Assembly: GCF_900188395.1 (NCBI RefSeq)
Contig: NZ_FZOB01000002.1
Location: 155,076 to 219,075, forward strand
Source: Desulfurobacterium atlanticum
GTDB lineage: Bacteria; Aquificota; Aquificia; Desulfurobacteriales; Desulfurobacteriaceae
Length of the DNA stretch: 64,000 bases
Direction of reading: 5' to 3'
Below the pieces are notes generated by a model. The model worked only from the letters and a program-made list of their open reading frames with translations. It ran no database searches and was not told the DNA's origin. Made by a program: the position numbers and the translations under genes. This document shows positions 1 to 8,595 of the stretch, in pieces. Every line of letters begins with the position of its first letter. Position 1 is the stretch's first letter.

Positions 1-660
1 AAAATGTTAAAAATAGATAAACTTCTTGATAGAAAACCTTCACAGCTATCAGGAGGACAGCGACAGAGAGTCGCCCTTGCAAGAGCGATAATATCTGAAA
101 GACCTGTATGCCTGATGGATGAACCACTTTCAAATCTTGATGCCAAACTCAGAAGCGCTATGAGAAAAGAACTTAAATCCCTTCAGCAAAAACTCAACCT
201 TACGGTTATCTATGTTACCCACGATCAGATTGAAGCTATGAGTATGGCAGATGAAATTATCCTTATAAACAACGGAAAGATAGAGCAGCACGCCGAACCA
301 ACAACCATATATGAAAACCCAAAAACTACTTATGTAGCAGAGTTTATAGGAACTCCCCCGATGAATATTTTTGATGTGAAAACAATAGAAAGTTTCCCAT
401 TCAAAATACCAGAAAATGCTGTAAAAGTAGGAGTCAGACCTGAAGATATCTCCTTTAAAGAAGATGAAATAAAAATAGGGGAAGGAGAGGTCGTATTTTC
501 CGAATACCATGGAAGTGAAATTATCTACTCTGTAAATGTGAAAGGAGATCTAATTAACGCCAAGCTGACAGAAAAAGAATTTTTATCCGGAAAGAAAGTT
601 TCTCTCTACTGTAAGAAGAGTAAACTTCACTTTTTTGACGGGAAAGGAAAAAAACTTTAA
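1..660 (+). CDS. ugpC: ABC transporter ATP-binding subunit, UgpC/MalK type (5' truncated by window edge)
   Basis: This is the ATPase subunit that powers a carbohydrate/glycerol-phosphate ABC importer on the cytoplasmic face of the inner membrane. The visible part begins just before the signature motif LSGGQ (about residue 15 counting from the ATG at 4), followed by Walker B with catalytic Glu (LMDEP), the D-loop, the switch His (VTHD) and a C-terminal TOBE-like domain with the typical GVRPED motif. Walker A and the Q-loop are missing, so the true start lies upstream and the ATG at 4 is internal. The gene ends 13 bases before ugpB, so it is the first visible member of a ugpC-B-A-E operon. The family is clear; the substrate is inferred from ugpB. 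Confidence 0.9.
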   Translation, partial: KMLKIDKLLDRKPSQLSGGQRQRVALARAIISERPVCLMDEPLSNLDAKLRSAMRKELKSLQQKLNLTVIYVTHDQIEAMSMADEIILINNGKIEQHAEPTTIYENPKTTYVAEFIGTPPMNIFDVKTIESFPFKIPENAVKVGVRPEDISFKEDEIKIGEGEVVFSEYHGSEIIYSVNVKGDLINAKLTEKEFLSGKKVSLYCKKSKLHFFDGKGKKL

Positions 661-673
661 AGGGAGGGAAGGT

Positions 674-1981
674 ATGAAAAAAGTTCTCATGGCTCTTTTT
701 GCAGTGCTGACGGCATTTTCATCAGCACTGGCTCAGGAAAAGATTCACATCACTTTCTGGCACGCGATGGGTGGGTCAAGAGCTGCATTTATTGACAGAA
801 TGGTGCAGGACTTTAACTACACACACCCGAACATTGAGGTAAAAGCTCAGTACAAAGGAAGCTACAGGGACACACTAAACTCAGCAATCCTTGCATACAA
901 GCAGGGAAATGCTCCTCACATCGTTCAGATTTTTGAAGTTGGAAGCCAGCTTGCTCTTGATTCTGGAATATTTATGCCGTTCCAGGACCTTGTAAAACCG
1001 GGAGACTACGCACTTTTAAACGATTTCATAAAACCTGTTGCTAACTATTACAGGATAAAAGGAAAGTTTAACTCTGTTCCTTTTAACTCCTCAAACCCGA
1101 TACTCTACTACAACAAAGACCTTTTCAGAAAAGCCGGACTGGACCCTGAAAATCCTCCAAAAACATTTGACGAAATCGTTGACGCCTGTGTAAAACTGAA
1201 AAAAGCAGGTGTTCGCTACTGTATAACATGGCCTCTCCACTCCTGGTTTGTTGAGCAGTGGATAGCAGAACAGGGAGCGCTTCTTGCCAACAATGAAAAC
1301 GGTAGAAAAGCAAGAGCTACAAATATTTACATCAACTCAAAACCGATGTACAGAATTATGAATTGGTGGAAAAAACTATACGATAAAGGGTACTACGCCT
1401 ACTCAGGAAAACCTGAAGATTGGGATGGAGCAAATAACCTTTTCGTATCTCAGCAAGCTGCAATGCTTATAACTTCAACATCAGATGTAACAATACTTGA
1501 AAACGCAGCTTATGAGCATGGATTTAAATTAGGCACTGGATTTCTTCCGGTACCTGACGGTATAAAAAGAAACGGTGTCGTTGTCGGCGGTGCAAGCCTA
1601 TGGGTTACAAAAGGGCACCCAAAGAAAGAGCTTGAAGCAGCTAAAGAGTTTCTACTCTGGTTTACAAACACAGAGAATGAAGTTCGCTGGCACAAAGGAA
1701 CAGGTTATTTCCCTGTAAGAGAAAGTGCCGTAAAAGTTTTAAAATTTGAAAAATGGTTTGATAAGCATCCGGCTTACAAAGCTGCCTTTGACCAGCTCCT
1801 TCAAACAATTCCAAACAGAGCAACCCAGGGAGCATTGATCGGAAACTTCCCTGAAATAAGGACAATAATTGAGAACGCTGTTCAGGATATTCTTGCTGGA
1901 AAACCTATAAGGGCAACACTGCAGGAAGCTGATAGAAAAGCTGATCAGGCACTTAAAAGATACAACATGAGCGTTAGGTAA
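674..1981 (+). CDS. ugpB: Glycerol-3-phosphate ABC transporter substrate-binding protein
   Basis: Periplasmic solute-binding protein of 435 aa. The start at 674 is preceded by GGGAGGGAAGG and begins a signal peptide (MKK, hydrophobic stretch, cleavage near SALA-Q). There is no lipobox Cys, so it should be a soluble periplasmic protein. The body carries segments typical of UgpB: FWHAMGGS near the mature N-terminus, FNSSNPILYYNKD followed by KAGLDPENPPKT, GGASLWV, WHKGTGYFPVRES and GNFPEIR. These fit the sn-glycerol-3-phosphate/glycerophosphodiester-binding branch better than maltose-binding proteins. It lies between the ATPase and the two permease genes. Substrate choice is inferred from these motifs; another polyol phosphate or sugar remains possible. 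Confidence 0.88.
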   Translation: MKKVLMALFAVLTAFSSALAQEKIHITFWHAMGGSRAAFIDRMVQDFNYTHPNIEVKAQYKGSYRDTLNSAILAYKQGNAPHIVQIFEVGSQLALDSGIFMPFQDLVKPGDYALLNDFIKPVANYYRIKGKFNSVPFNSSNPILYYNKDLFRKAGLDPENPPKTFDEIVDACVKLKKAGVRYCITWPLHSWFVEQWIAEQGALLANNENGRKARATNIYINSKPMYRIMNWWKKLYDKGYYAYSGKPEDWDGANNLFVSQQAAMLITSTSDVTILENAAYEHGFKLGTGFLPVPDGIKRNGVVVGGASLWVTKGHPKKELEAAKEFLLWFTNTENEVRWHKGTGYFPVRESAVKVLKFEKWFDKHPAYKAAFDQLLQTIPNRATQGALIGNFPEIRTIIENAVQDILAGKPIRATLQEADRKADQALKRYNMSVR

Positions 1982-1986
1982 TCTAT

Positions 1987-2006
1987 GGAGGGGATACTTC
2001 CCCTCC
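1987..2006 (+). terminator. GC-rich hairpin between ugpB and ugpA
   Basis: A perfect 7-bp stem, GGAGGGG (1987-1993) with CCCCTCC (2000-2006) and a 6-nt loop, lies 5 bases after the ugpB stop and is followed by only CTTT. It is most likely a partial terminator or 3' RNA-stabilising structure. Such hairpins are common after binding-protein genes and would give more binding protein than permease. The short T run argues against full termination. Confidence 0.55.
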
Positions 2007-2022
2007 CTTTATGAGGACAGAT

Positions 2023-2913
2023 ATGAACAAACACAGCCTCTATAGAAGTAAAATAACTGCACTTTTGTTTATCCTCCCAACCTTGATCATTCTAACTCTA
2101 TTCTTATACTATCCAACTATTGAAACATTCAAGATGTCAATGTATCGTGTTGCTTTTCTCGGTCTATCAAAACAGTTCGTAGGACTTGAAAATTACAGGG
2201 ATATCTTTTTGTCAGCTGAATACAGGAAAATATTTGTTAATACTGGAATTTTTGTACTCATAAGCGTGGTGGTAAGTATAGTAATAGGACTTTTTCTTGC
2301 GGTTCTTGCCAATCAAAAACTGAAAGGAAAATCCCTATTCCGTATTCTGCTTATATGGCCATACTCTCTTCCTCCTGCTGTTGCCGGCGTCATATTCCTG
2401 TTCCTTTTTAATGAACAGTCCGGAATGGTAAACTATCTGTTAAAACATCTACTTGATATATCCCCTCCATGGCTTTCAAAAAGCACCCTTGCAATGGGAG
2501 TTGTAATAACCGCTTTTGTGTGGAAGATGATCGGTTACAATGTGGTATTTTACCTTGCTGCACTCCAAAACATACCAAAAGAGATAATTGAAGCGGCAAA
2601 AGTGGAAGGTGCATCCATCCTCCAGACGTTTTTCAAAGTAACTCTTCCTATGCTTTCTCCTATCACCCTGTTTTTAATCGTAACGAACACTATCGCAGCA
2701 TTCTTTGAAAGTTTTACTTTCATAGATCTTATAACGAAAGGAGGTCCCTCCGACAGCACAACGGTAATAATATACAGCATTTACAGAGACGGTTTTGAGT
2801 ACTTTAAAACAGGTCTTGCAGCAGCAGAATCTGTTATCCTTTTTACCTGTGTTGTAGTACTAACTCTTATCCAGATGAAAGTTTCTAAAAGGATGGTTCA
2901 CTATGAAAGGTAA
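2023..2913 (+). CDS. ugpA: ABC transporter permease, UgpA type
   Basis: Inner-membrane permease of the ugp importer, about 296 aa with six predicted membrane segments starting with a hydrophobic helix near residues 12-30. The cytoplasmic EAA loop that docks on the ATPase is visible as EAAKVEGA followed by LPMLSP. I prefer the ATG at 2023, which has AGGA five bases upstream; an in-frame ATG at 2011 sits directly behind the hairpin and has no free Shine-Dalgarno. The gene overlaps the next permease gene by 11 bases, indicating translational coupling. It pairs with the following UgpE-type subunit to form the heterodimeric pore. Confidence 0.85.
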   Translation: MNKHSLYRSKITALLFILPTLIILTLFLYYPTIETFKMSMYRVAFLGLSKQFVGLENYRDIFLSAEYRKIFVNTGIFVLISVVVSIVIGLFLAVLANQKLKGKSLFRILLIWPYSLPPAVAGVIFLFLFNEQSGMVNYLLKHLLDISPPWLSKSTLAMGVVITAFVWKMIGYNVVFYLAALQNIPKEIIEAAKVEGASILQTFFKVTLPMLSPITLFLIVTNTIAAFFESFTFIDLITKGGPSDSTTVIIYSIYRDGFEYFKTGLAAAESVILFTCVVVLTLIQMKVSKRMVHYER

Positions 2914-3724
2914 AAGTTTGAAACTCATTACCTACACCCTTCTGATAATAAGTATCTTAATCATAGCTCTACCTGTAATCACCGCCTTTATATTTTCAAC
3001 ACAGACACCGGCAGAAATTTTCTCATACCCTCCCAAATTCACAATAGGAAAAGCTTTAATATCAAATTACAAAACTGCATGGAGCATGTACCATCTTGGA
3101 AAGTATATGCTTAACACATTTTTCATCGCCATAGCTGTAACAGCAGGAAAAATAGTTATCTCTTTTCTTGCAGCGACAGTTCTTGTGTACTTTGACATCC
3201 CATTTAAAAGAGCACTTTTCATCTTTATCCTTCTAACATTAATGATGCCAACAGAGATAATGATAGTCGCCCTTTTTGACATAGTTACAAAACTCGGATG
3301 GTCAAACTCCTACCTTGCTCTTACCATCCCATTTCTTGCCTCTGCAACGGGAACTTTTCTTTTCCGCCAGCACTTCCTTCAGATATCCCCTGCAATTGTT
3401 GATGCTGCAAAAGTTGAAGGAGCAGGACCTCTCCAGTTCGCAGTCAAAATTCTATTTCCCATGTCTGCGAACGTAATAGCTGCTTTAACCGTAATAGAGT
3501 TCGTTTATGTCTGGAATCAATACCTGTGGCCACTGGTAATAATAAGAGATAATTCAAAACAGATGATACAGATAGGGCTTAGAATGATGATTACAGGACA
3601 GGATGCAACAAACTGGGGAATAGTAATGGCAGGAGCGGTAATTTCACTTCTTCCGGCTTTAGCGGTTTTCCTATTCCTGCAAAGATACCTGACAAAAGGA
3701 CTGTTCCTCGGAAGTGAAAAATAA
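2903..3724 (+). CDS. ugpE: ABC transporter permease, UgpE type
   Basis: Second permease subunit, 273 aa, with six hydrophobic segments and the EAA loop DAAKVEGAGPLQ near residues 165-180, the usual position for MalG/UgpE proteins. The C-terminus ends in LTKGLFLGSEK, resembling the conserved QRYVVRGLTAGAVK-like tail of this family. It begins inside the ugpA coding end (overlap 2903-2913). It is the last gene of the ugpC-B-A-E operon; 41 bases separate it from the convergently transcribed rsmA. No glycerophosphodiesterase (ugpQ) follows here. Confidence 0.85.
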   Translation: MKGKSLKLITYTLLIISILIIALPVITAFIFSTQTPAEIFSYPPKFTIGKALISNYKTAWSMYHLGKYMLNTFFIAIAVTAGKIVISFLAATVLVYFDIPFKRALFIFILLTLMMPTEIMIVALFDIVTKLGWSNSYLALTIPFLASATGTFLFRQHFLQISPAIVDAAKVEGAGPLQFAVKILFPMSANVIAALTVIEFVYVWNQYLWPLVIIRDNSKQMIQIGLRMMITGQDATNWGIVMAGAVISLLPALAVFLFLQRYLTKGLFLGSEK

Positions 3725-3733
3725 AATAGGTTT

Positions 3734-3758
3734 AAAAAAAACACTTGCCTTTTGCAAG
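3734..3758 (-). terminator. Rho-independent terminator after rsmA
   Basis: On the minus strand, stem CTTGC / GCAAG (3744-3748 with 3754-3758, 5-nt loop) is followed after TG by a run of eight T. It lies 8 bases beyond the rsmA stop and closes the folP-cdaA-cdaR-glmM-rsmA operon. There is no comparable T run on the plus strand, so it should not stop the ugp operon. Confidence 0.7.
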
Positions 3759-3765
3759 GTAAAAC

Positions 3766-4539
3766 TTAAATGATATTTTTTTGTTTAAACGTAGTAAACA
3801 ATCTATAAAACTCCTCAGGTGAAACATCTTCCGGTCTTAAAGATAAAATATCGGAAATTTCTAACAGTTCAATTCCAAGGGTGTTTTTAAGTTTTTTTCT
3901 GCGACCTGAAAACGCTTTTTTCAGAAATTTTTCAAACTGTTCAAGCTCTTCTTTATCAAGTGAAAAGTCCTTTGGTATCATTTTAAAAACTGTTGACCAG
4001 ACTTTTGGAGGAGGTGTAAAAACCTTAGGTGAAACATCAAAAAGTTTTTTTATCTCAAAGAAATTCTGTAAAAGAGCAGGAAGGTAACCATAATTTTTCC
4101 CTTTTCTGCTAATAAGCCTTTCAGCAACCTCTTTCTGCGTCATAAACACAGCTCTTTCAAGAATACTTTTATAATCAAGTAAATTTCTGATAATTGCCGT
4201 GGAAACATTGTAAGGAAGATTTCCTACAACTTTAATCCTGTTTCCACACTTTGAAAAGTCAAACTTTACAGCATCTCCTTTCACAATTTCAACAAAGCTA
4301 CAATCTCTAAACGTTTCTTTTAAATAATCTATCATCTCATCATCTATCTCAACACATATTAACCTTTTTGGTTTCCTTTCTACAAGCTCTTTTGTTAAAG
4401 CACCTCCTCCCGGACCGATTTCAACAACAGTATCTCCTGCCTTTATGTCAAGAGAATCTACGATTTTCCTTATGATATTCCTATCCTTTAAAAAATGTTG
4501 TCCCAAATACTTTTTAAGCTTTAATCTCTCATTTTTCAA
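3766..4539 (-). CDS. rsmA: 16S rRNA dimethyladenosine transferase
   Basis: KsgA/RsmA dimethylates two adjacent adenosines in the 3' hairpin of 16S rRNA late in 30S assembly. The N-terminus has the family motif YLGQHFLKD, then the SAM-binding motif VVEIGPGGGALT, acidic motif VEID and the catalytic NLPYNVS motif (N6-adenine methyltransferase NPPY variant). Length, about 257 aa, is normal. There is no in-frame ATG near the start. I chose the TTG at 4539 because GAGGG precedes it by five bases; a TTG at 4557 has no ribosome-binding site. The start overlaps the glmM stop, so translation is probably coupled. Confidence 0.93.
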   Translation of the reverse strand: MKNERLKLKKYLGQHFLKDRNIIRKIVDSLDIKAGDTVVEIGPGGGALTKELVERKPKRLICVEIDDEMIDYLKETFRDCSFVEIVKGDAVKFDFSKCGNRIKVVGNLPYNVSTAIIRNLLDYKSILERAVFMTQKEVAERLISRKGKNYGYLPALLQNFFEIKKLFDVSPKVFTPPPKVWSTVFKMIPKDFSLDKEELEQFEKFLKKAFSGRRKKLKNTLGIELLEISDILSLRPEDVSPEEFYRLFTTFKQKNII

Positions 4540-5875
4540 CGATACCCTCTTTTTCAAACGCTTCAGCTATAATGTTTATAACTTTTTCTATAAGCTCCTC
4601 ATTTTCAGCTTCAACCATTATTCTCACCTTTGGCTCTGTCCCAGAATACCTGACTAAAACTCTTCCATTATTTTCGAGAATCTCATTACCGCGGGAAATA
4701 GCCTCTTTAACGTATTTAAGACTTTCTATCGGTTTTTTCTCTGAAACCCTCAGATTAACAAGTTTTTGAGGATATTTCTTAAAAAGAGAAACAAGTTCAC
4801 TGAAAGGCTTTCCCGATTTTTTAAGAATTGAAGCAAGAAGAACAGCTGTAAGAACGCCATCTCCAGTTTCCATCTCTTTTTTATAAATTATATGCCCTGA
4901 CTGTTCCCCTCCTATTAAAGCACCAACTTCATCCATCTTTTCTGCAACATTTCTATCCCCAACTGATGTTCTGTAAAAATCTACCCCTTTTGATTTTATA
5001 TAGTTTTCAAGTCCTAAATTGCTCATAACAGTCGCAACTACCGGTTTCCCATTCCCGTAAAAGTCTGAAAGCAAAGCGATAATCTGGTCTCCATCAACCA
5101 CATTTCCATTTTCATCAACGGCGATACACCTATCCGCATCTCCATCAAAAGCAAAACCGATATCAGCCCTGATTTCCTGAACTTTTTTAGATATAAATTC
5201 TGGATAAGTAGCACCGCAATTATCGTTTATATTAAATCCGTCAGGTTCTGCATTATAAACAAACACTTTAGCTCCAAGGGAACGAAAAACCTCCGGAGCT
5301 ATCATAAATGCAGCTCCATTGGCACAATCAATTGCAATTCTTAAACCTGCAAGATAAACTCCCGATTCTTCAAGAAACTTAATATAGGTTTCAAGATATC
5401 CCCTTCCATCAAACACCTGCCCTATCTCAAGGGACGCTGCTTTTGGTAGTTCATATTTGTTAAATATTACAAGCTCAAGAGAGGCTTCTTCCATATCTGA
5501 AAATTTTTTCCCAAGATTGTTAAAAAACTTAATTCCATTATACTCAGGAGGATTATGAGAGGCCGAAACCATAATTCCCATTGAAAGGGAATGATTTTTT
5601 ACCATATATGAAATAGAAGGAGTTGTGGTAGTTCCAAGATAAACAACATCAACTCCCGTAGATAAAAGCCCTGAAATAAGGGCTGTAACTATCATATCTG
5701 AGGATAGCCTGGTATCTTTACCTATAACAACAGTATGTTTTGTTTCTGGATATTTGGCTTTAAGATAACATCCGGCTGAAATTCCTATTTTTTGACTCAT
5801 TTCAGGTGTAAGGGGAAACTCATTTGCTATAGCCCGTATCCCATCTGTTCCAAAAAGTTTCTTTTTCGGCATCAT
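4529..5875 (-). CDS. glmM: Phosphoglucosamine mutase
   Basis: GlmM interconverts glucosamine-6-phosphate and glucosamine-1-phosphate, the step before UDP-GlcNAc synthesis for peptidoglycan and LPS. The 448-aa protein starts with LFGTDGIRA, has the phosphoserine loop VSASHNPPEYNG (about residue 104), the Mg-binding loop DGDADR, the sugar-binding GEQSGH and the phosphate-binding RYSGTEP near the C-terminus. Two tandem ATG codons (5875 and 5872) follow AGGAGG; the second has better spacing. It overlaps cdaR by four bases (ATGA). The cdaA-cdaR-glmM order is the one known from Firmicutes, where CdaA, CdaR and GlmM interact. Confidence 0.96.
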   Translation of the reverse strand: MMPKKKLFGTDGIRAIANEFPLTPEMSQKIGISAGCYLKAKYPETKHTVVIGKDTRLSSDMIVTALISGLLSTGVDVVYLGTTTTPSISYMVKNHSLSMGIMVSASHNPPEYNGIKFFNNLGKKFSDMEEASLELVIFNKYELPKAASLEIGQVFDGRGYLETYIKFLEESGVYLAGLRIAIDCANGAAFMIAPEVFRSLGAKVFVYNAEPDGFNINDNCGATYPEFISKKVQEIRADIGFAFDGDADRCIAVDENGNVVDGDQIIALLSDFYGNGKPVVATVMSNLGLENYIKSKGVDFYRTSVGDRNVAEKMDEVGALIGGEQSGHIIYKKEMETGDGVLTAVLLASILKKSGKPFSELVSLFKKYPQKLVNLRVSEKKPIESLKYVKEAISRGNEILENNGRVLVRYSGTEPKVRIMVEAENEELIEKVINIIAEAFEKEGIVEK

Positions 5876-6528
5876 CTCCTCCTTTCAATTACCACATTTA
5901 TTTTTGCAGGAAAAACTTTGTAGGGAGAAACTATTTTTAGAACAACCCTTGCCCTGTTAGAAATACTATCAACATCAACAGGCTCTGTCTCTACAAATCT
6001 TACACTTTTAACCTCTGATTGAGGAAGATATACAGTAACATAATCTGGAGAAACAAAAATAGCTTTATATCTTTTTTTGAACTTTCCTGAAAAGATAACT
6101 TTAACAGGAAGAAGTTTTGCAACCAATTTTTCAAGTTTAATTTTTACTTTATCAGGATAAAATTTCTTTACAGTTACATCTTGAAGTTGGGGAAAAACTG
6201 TTACTGTATCCTGATTTAAAGGAACGGTTATCTCCCTATTTAAAGAAGCTAAAAAATTATCTGGAACTTTCAATACAGCTTTCCCTTCCTCTTTCAACAT
6301 CGCAACTGACCTTTTTGCACCCTCAATTTCAACTTCAATCTCTGAAGGTGAGTAAGAAACCACATAAAAGTCTGATGAAACTTCAATTTTCAAAGGAAGA
6401 GAAATTCTGGAAACAACTGTTTCCTGTTTCACAGCAAGAAACCAGAGAAGAAAAGCGAAAACAATAGCCAGTAATTTATAATGAAAGTTGTAAAAAATAT
6501 AATCAATTACTCTCTTCAACCTTTCCAC
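5872..6528 (-). CDS. cdaR: YbbR-domain membrane protein, CdaR-like regulator of diadenylate cyclase
   Basis: A 218-aa protein with one N-terminal membrane helix (about residues 16-33) followed by an extracytoplasmic region of beta-rich YbbR-type repeats. In Firmicutes the YbbR protein CdaR binds the membrane cyclase CdaA and modulates c-di-AMP synthesis. Here it overlaps the cdaA stop by 26 bases and the glmM start by 4, so the three genes are tightly coupled. It is shorter than the four-YbbR CdaR of Bacillus and probably has about two repeats. The start codon appears to be GTG at 6528. Assignment rests on the YbbR pattern and context rather than on catalytic residues. Confidence 0.82.
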   Translation of the reverse strand: MERLKRVIDYIFYNFHYKLLAIVFAFLLWFLAVKQETVVSRISLPLKIEVSSDFYVVSYSPSEIEVEIEGAKRSVAMLKEEGKAVLKVPDNFLASLNREITVPLNQDTVTVFPQLQDVTVKKFYPDKVKIKLEKLVAKLLPVKVIFSGKFKKRYKAIFVSPDYVTVYLPQSEVKSVRFVETEPVDVDSISNRARVVLKIVSPYKVFPAKINVVIERRR

Positions 6529-7327
6529 CTTTTATAAAAGTAACAATAACATCTTTTATACTTTTCTTTTCGGTATCCTGAGCAAGTAGAGAAAGAAGCA
6601 CTCTTTTTAATCTTTGTGGCTCAATGTTTTTTATAAGCTTCCCGTGATAAGCTATAGAAATTTTTCCGGTTTCTTCAGAAATTACAACGGCAATACAGTC
6701 TGTTTCCTCTGTTATCCCTATAGCCGCTCTATGCCTGGTTCCAACAGTCTGCGGAAGAGACGTATTCAGTGTAATAGGAAGAAAAACTCCAGCCTTTCTG
6801 ATTCTATCCTCTTTTATTATCACAGCTCCATCGTGAAGCGGAGTTCCAGGCCAGAATATTGTTACAAGAAGCTCTTTTGATACTTTCGCATCAATAACTG
6901 TGCCTGCTTCAGTATAAGCATCTGTCTTCACTTTCCTTTCAAAAACTATAAGCCCACCTATCTTATCCTTTCCCATTGTTACAACAGCTCTTGTAACCTC
7001 ATCAACAACTCTTTGAGCTTCATAATTTTTTGAAAAAACTCCTAACTGTCCTTCACCAAGCCTTGCTAAAAGCTTTCTTATCTCAGGCTGAAATATCACT
7101 ATAATGGCAAAAATCCCTATGGTTAAAACACTGTTAACAAGAAAAGAAAGTGTATAAAGATTTAAAAGCTTGGAAACAACGCTTATAAGAATAATCGTCA
7201 TTATTCCAAACAGTATCTGTATAGCCCGGGTTTTAGAAAGATAAACAAGAACTCTATAAATCAGGAAGGCAACTATAAGAATATCAACAATATCCCTTAT
7301 TGTTATCTGCGGAACAAAATCAAACAT
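6503..7327 (-). CDS. cdaA: Membrane diadenylate cyclase CdaA (c-di-AMP synthase)
   Basis: CdaA condenses two ATP into c-di-AMP. The 274-aa protein has three hydrophobic helices in the first 90 residues and then a DisA_N cyclase domain. The two catalytic/ligand motifs are both intact: DGA in LHDGAVII and RHR in GTRHRAAIG, as is the conserved MxxDK-like region before them. The ATG at 7327 directly follows the folP stop codon. With cdaR and glmM downstream it forms the canonical module tying c-di-AMP to cell-wall precursor supply. In many bacteria c-di-AMP controls potassium and osmolyte transport. No c-di-AMP phosphodiesterase (GdpP type) is recognisable in this window. Confidence 0.95.
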   Translation of the reverse strand: MFDFVPQITIRDIVDILIVAFLIYRVLVYLSKTRAIQILFGIMTIILISVVSKLLNLYTLSFLVNSVLTIGIFAIIVIFQPEIRKLLARLGEGQLGVFSKNYEAQRVVDEVTRAVVTMGKDKIGGLIVFERKVKTDAYTEAGTVIDAKVSKELLVTIFWPGTPLHDGAVIIKEDRIRKAGVFLPITLNTSLPQTVGTRHRAAIGITEETDCIAVVISEETGKISIAYHGKLIKNIEPQRLKRVLLSLLAQDTEKKSIKDVIVTFIKGGKVEESN

Positions 7328-8524
7328 TTAAGCCTCTTCCACAGCAAAAAGAATATCTATAAACTGCCTTGTTTCTTTTACATCATGCACCCTTACGATT
7401 TTAACACCGTTTAAAACACCTCTAACAATAGAAGCAAGAGAACCGGCAACCCGATTTTCAGGGTCTTTTTCACCGGTTATAAATCCGATAAAACTTTTTC
7501 TTGAAGTGCCAAGAAGAAGCGGCAAACCGAATCTTTTAAACTCATTTATCCTTTTCAAAATCTCAAGGTTATCTTCCACCCTTTTTCCAAAACCGATACC
7601 CGGGTCAAGGATAATCTGCTCTCTTTTCACCCCTTTAGCAACAGCAGAATCTACGGTTTTTTCAAAATATTCACATATCTCCTTAACAACATCTTTATAG
7701 TAAGGATTCTTCTGCATATTTTTAGGTGTGCCTTTTATATGCATCAGAACAGCAGGAACACCCCTTTCTGCAACAAGCCCGGCCATCTTCTCATCAAAAT
7801 GAAACCCGCTTATATCGTTAACAATATCAGCACCAGCATCAAGGGCTTCTTTTGCAACTTCAGATTTATACGTATCAACAGAGATAAAAATTTCCGGAAA
7901 CCGTCTTCTTATAGCATCTATTATAGGAACAACCCTTCTTTTCTCCTCATCAATGGGAACAGGTTCAGAACCTGGACGTGTTGATTCTCCTCCAACATCT
8001 ATTATTTCAGCCCCTTCCTCTATCATCTCTTCAACACGGAAAAGGGCTTTGTCAACACTGTTCCATTTTCCCCCATCAGAAAACGAATCAGGAGTAACAT
8101 TGAGAATTCCCATAATCACCGGTTTATCAAGAACCAGCTTTTTACCATTAACATCAAATTCGAACTGGCTTTTTCTTTCAGCAGCAACTAACTTTTCTAT
8201 CTCCTTACCAAGAAACTTCAAGCCAAACGGCTGTTTTTTCAATCTTTCAAGCAGTTTTTCAAGAGACCTTAAAGAAACTATCAAAACCGCCGTGCAAGTG
8301 GTACATTTAAACGATGAAGCCTCCCGTGGAAGGGCACAATCTCCTCCAGAAGCTATCGCATCCTGTTTTAAGATATTTGCCGCTCTTGTATCTATTTCCT
8401 CAATCACAAAAGTGTAAACATTTCCTTTTTTTGAAAGAATTTCTGCACCAGCAGGAGTATTTCCTATATTTAACAGGAAATTTTTAAGCTCTTCTTCCCT
8501 AAAAATTCTTCTTGTTATAAACAT
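7328..8524 (-). CDS. folP: Dihydropteroate synthase with N-terminal extension
   Basis: Joins p-aminobenzoate to 6-hydroxymethyl-dihydropterin diphosphate in folate synthesis. The C-terminal 270 residues form the TIM-barrel enzyme, with the signature GILNVTPDSFSDGG, the pterin-binding DVGGESTRPG, and later DPGIGFGK and LLGTSRKSF. At 398 aa it is about 120 residues longer than the usual enzyme. The extra N-terminal part (with a CxxC, CTTC, near residues 74-77) is not recognisable to me and resembles long forms known from some other deep-branching bacteria and archaea. It is the first gene of the operon leading to cdaA-cdaR-glmM-rsmA. Confidence 0.93.
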   Translation of the reverse strand: MFITRRIFREEELKNFLLNIGNTPAGAEILSKKGNVYTFVIEEIDTRAANILKQDAIASGGDCALPREASSFKCTTCTAVLIVSLRSLEKLLERLKKQPFGLKFLGKEIEKLVAAERKSQFEFDVNGKKLVLDKPVIMGILNVTPDSFSDGGKWNSVDKALFRVEEMIEEGAEIIDVGGESTRPGSEPVPIDEEKRRVVPIIDAIRRRFPEIFISVDTYKSEVAKEALDAGADIVNDISGFHFDEKMAGLVAERGVPAVLMHIKGTPKNMQKNPYYKDVVKEICEYFEKTVDSAVAKGVKREQIILDPGIGFGKRVEDNLEILKRINEFKRFGLPLLLGTSRKSFIGFITGEKDPENRVAGSLASIVRGVLNGVKIVRVHDVKETRQFIDILFAVEEA

Positions 8525-8557
8525 ACAGGCCTCTTTTAAGTTAAAATAGATATGAAG

Positions 8558-8586
8558 ATTATACCTGTTAATTTAGTTCCATAGAA
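8558..8586 (-). promoter_or_regulatory. Possible sigma-70 promoter for the folP-cdaA operon
   Basis: A perfect TATAAT (-10, 8563-8558 on the minus strand) lies 34 bases upstream of the folP ATG, with a poor -35 (TTCTAT) at 17-bp spacing. The -10 box is convincing, the -35 is not. Confidence 0.35.
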
Positions 8587-8595
8587 AGAGGATAT

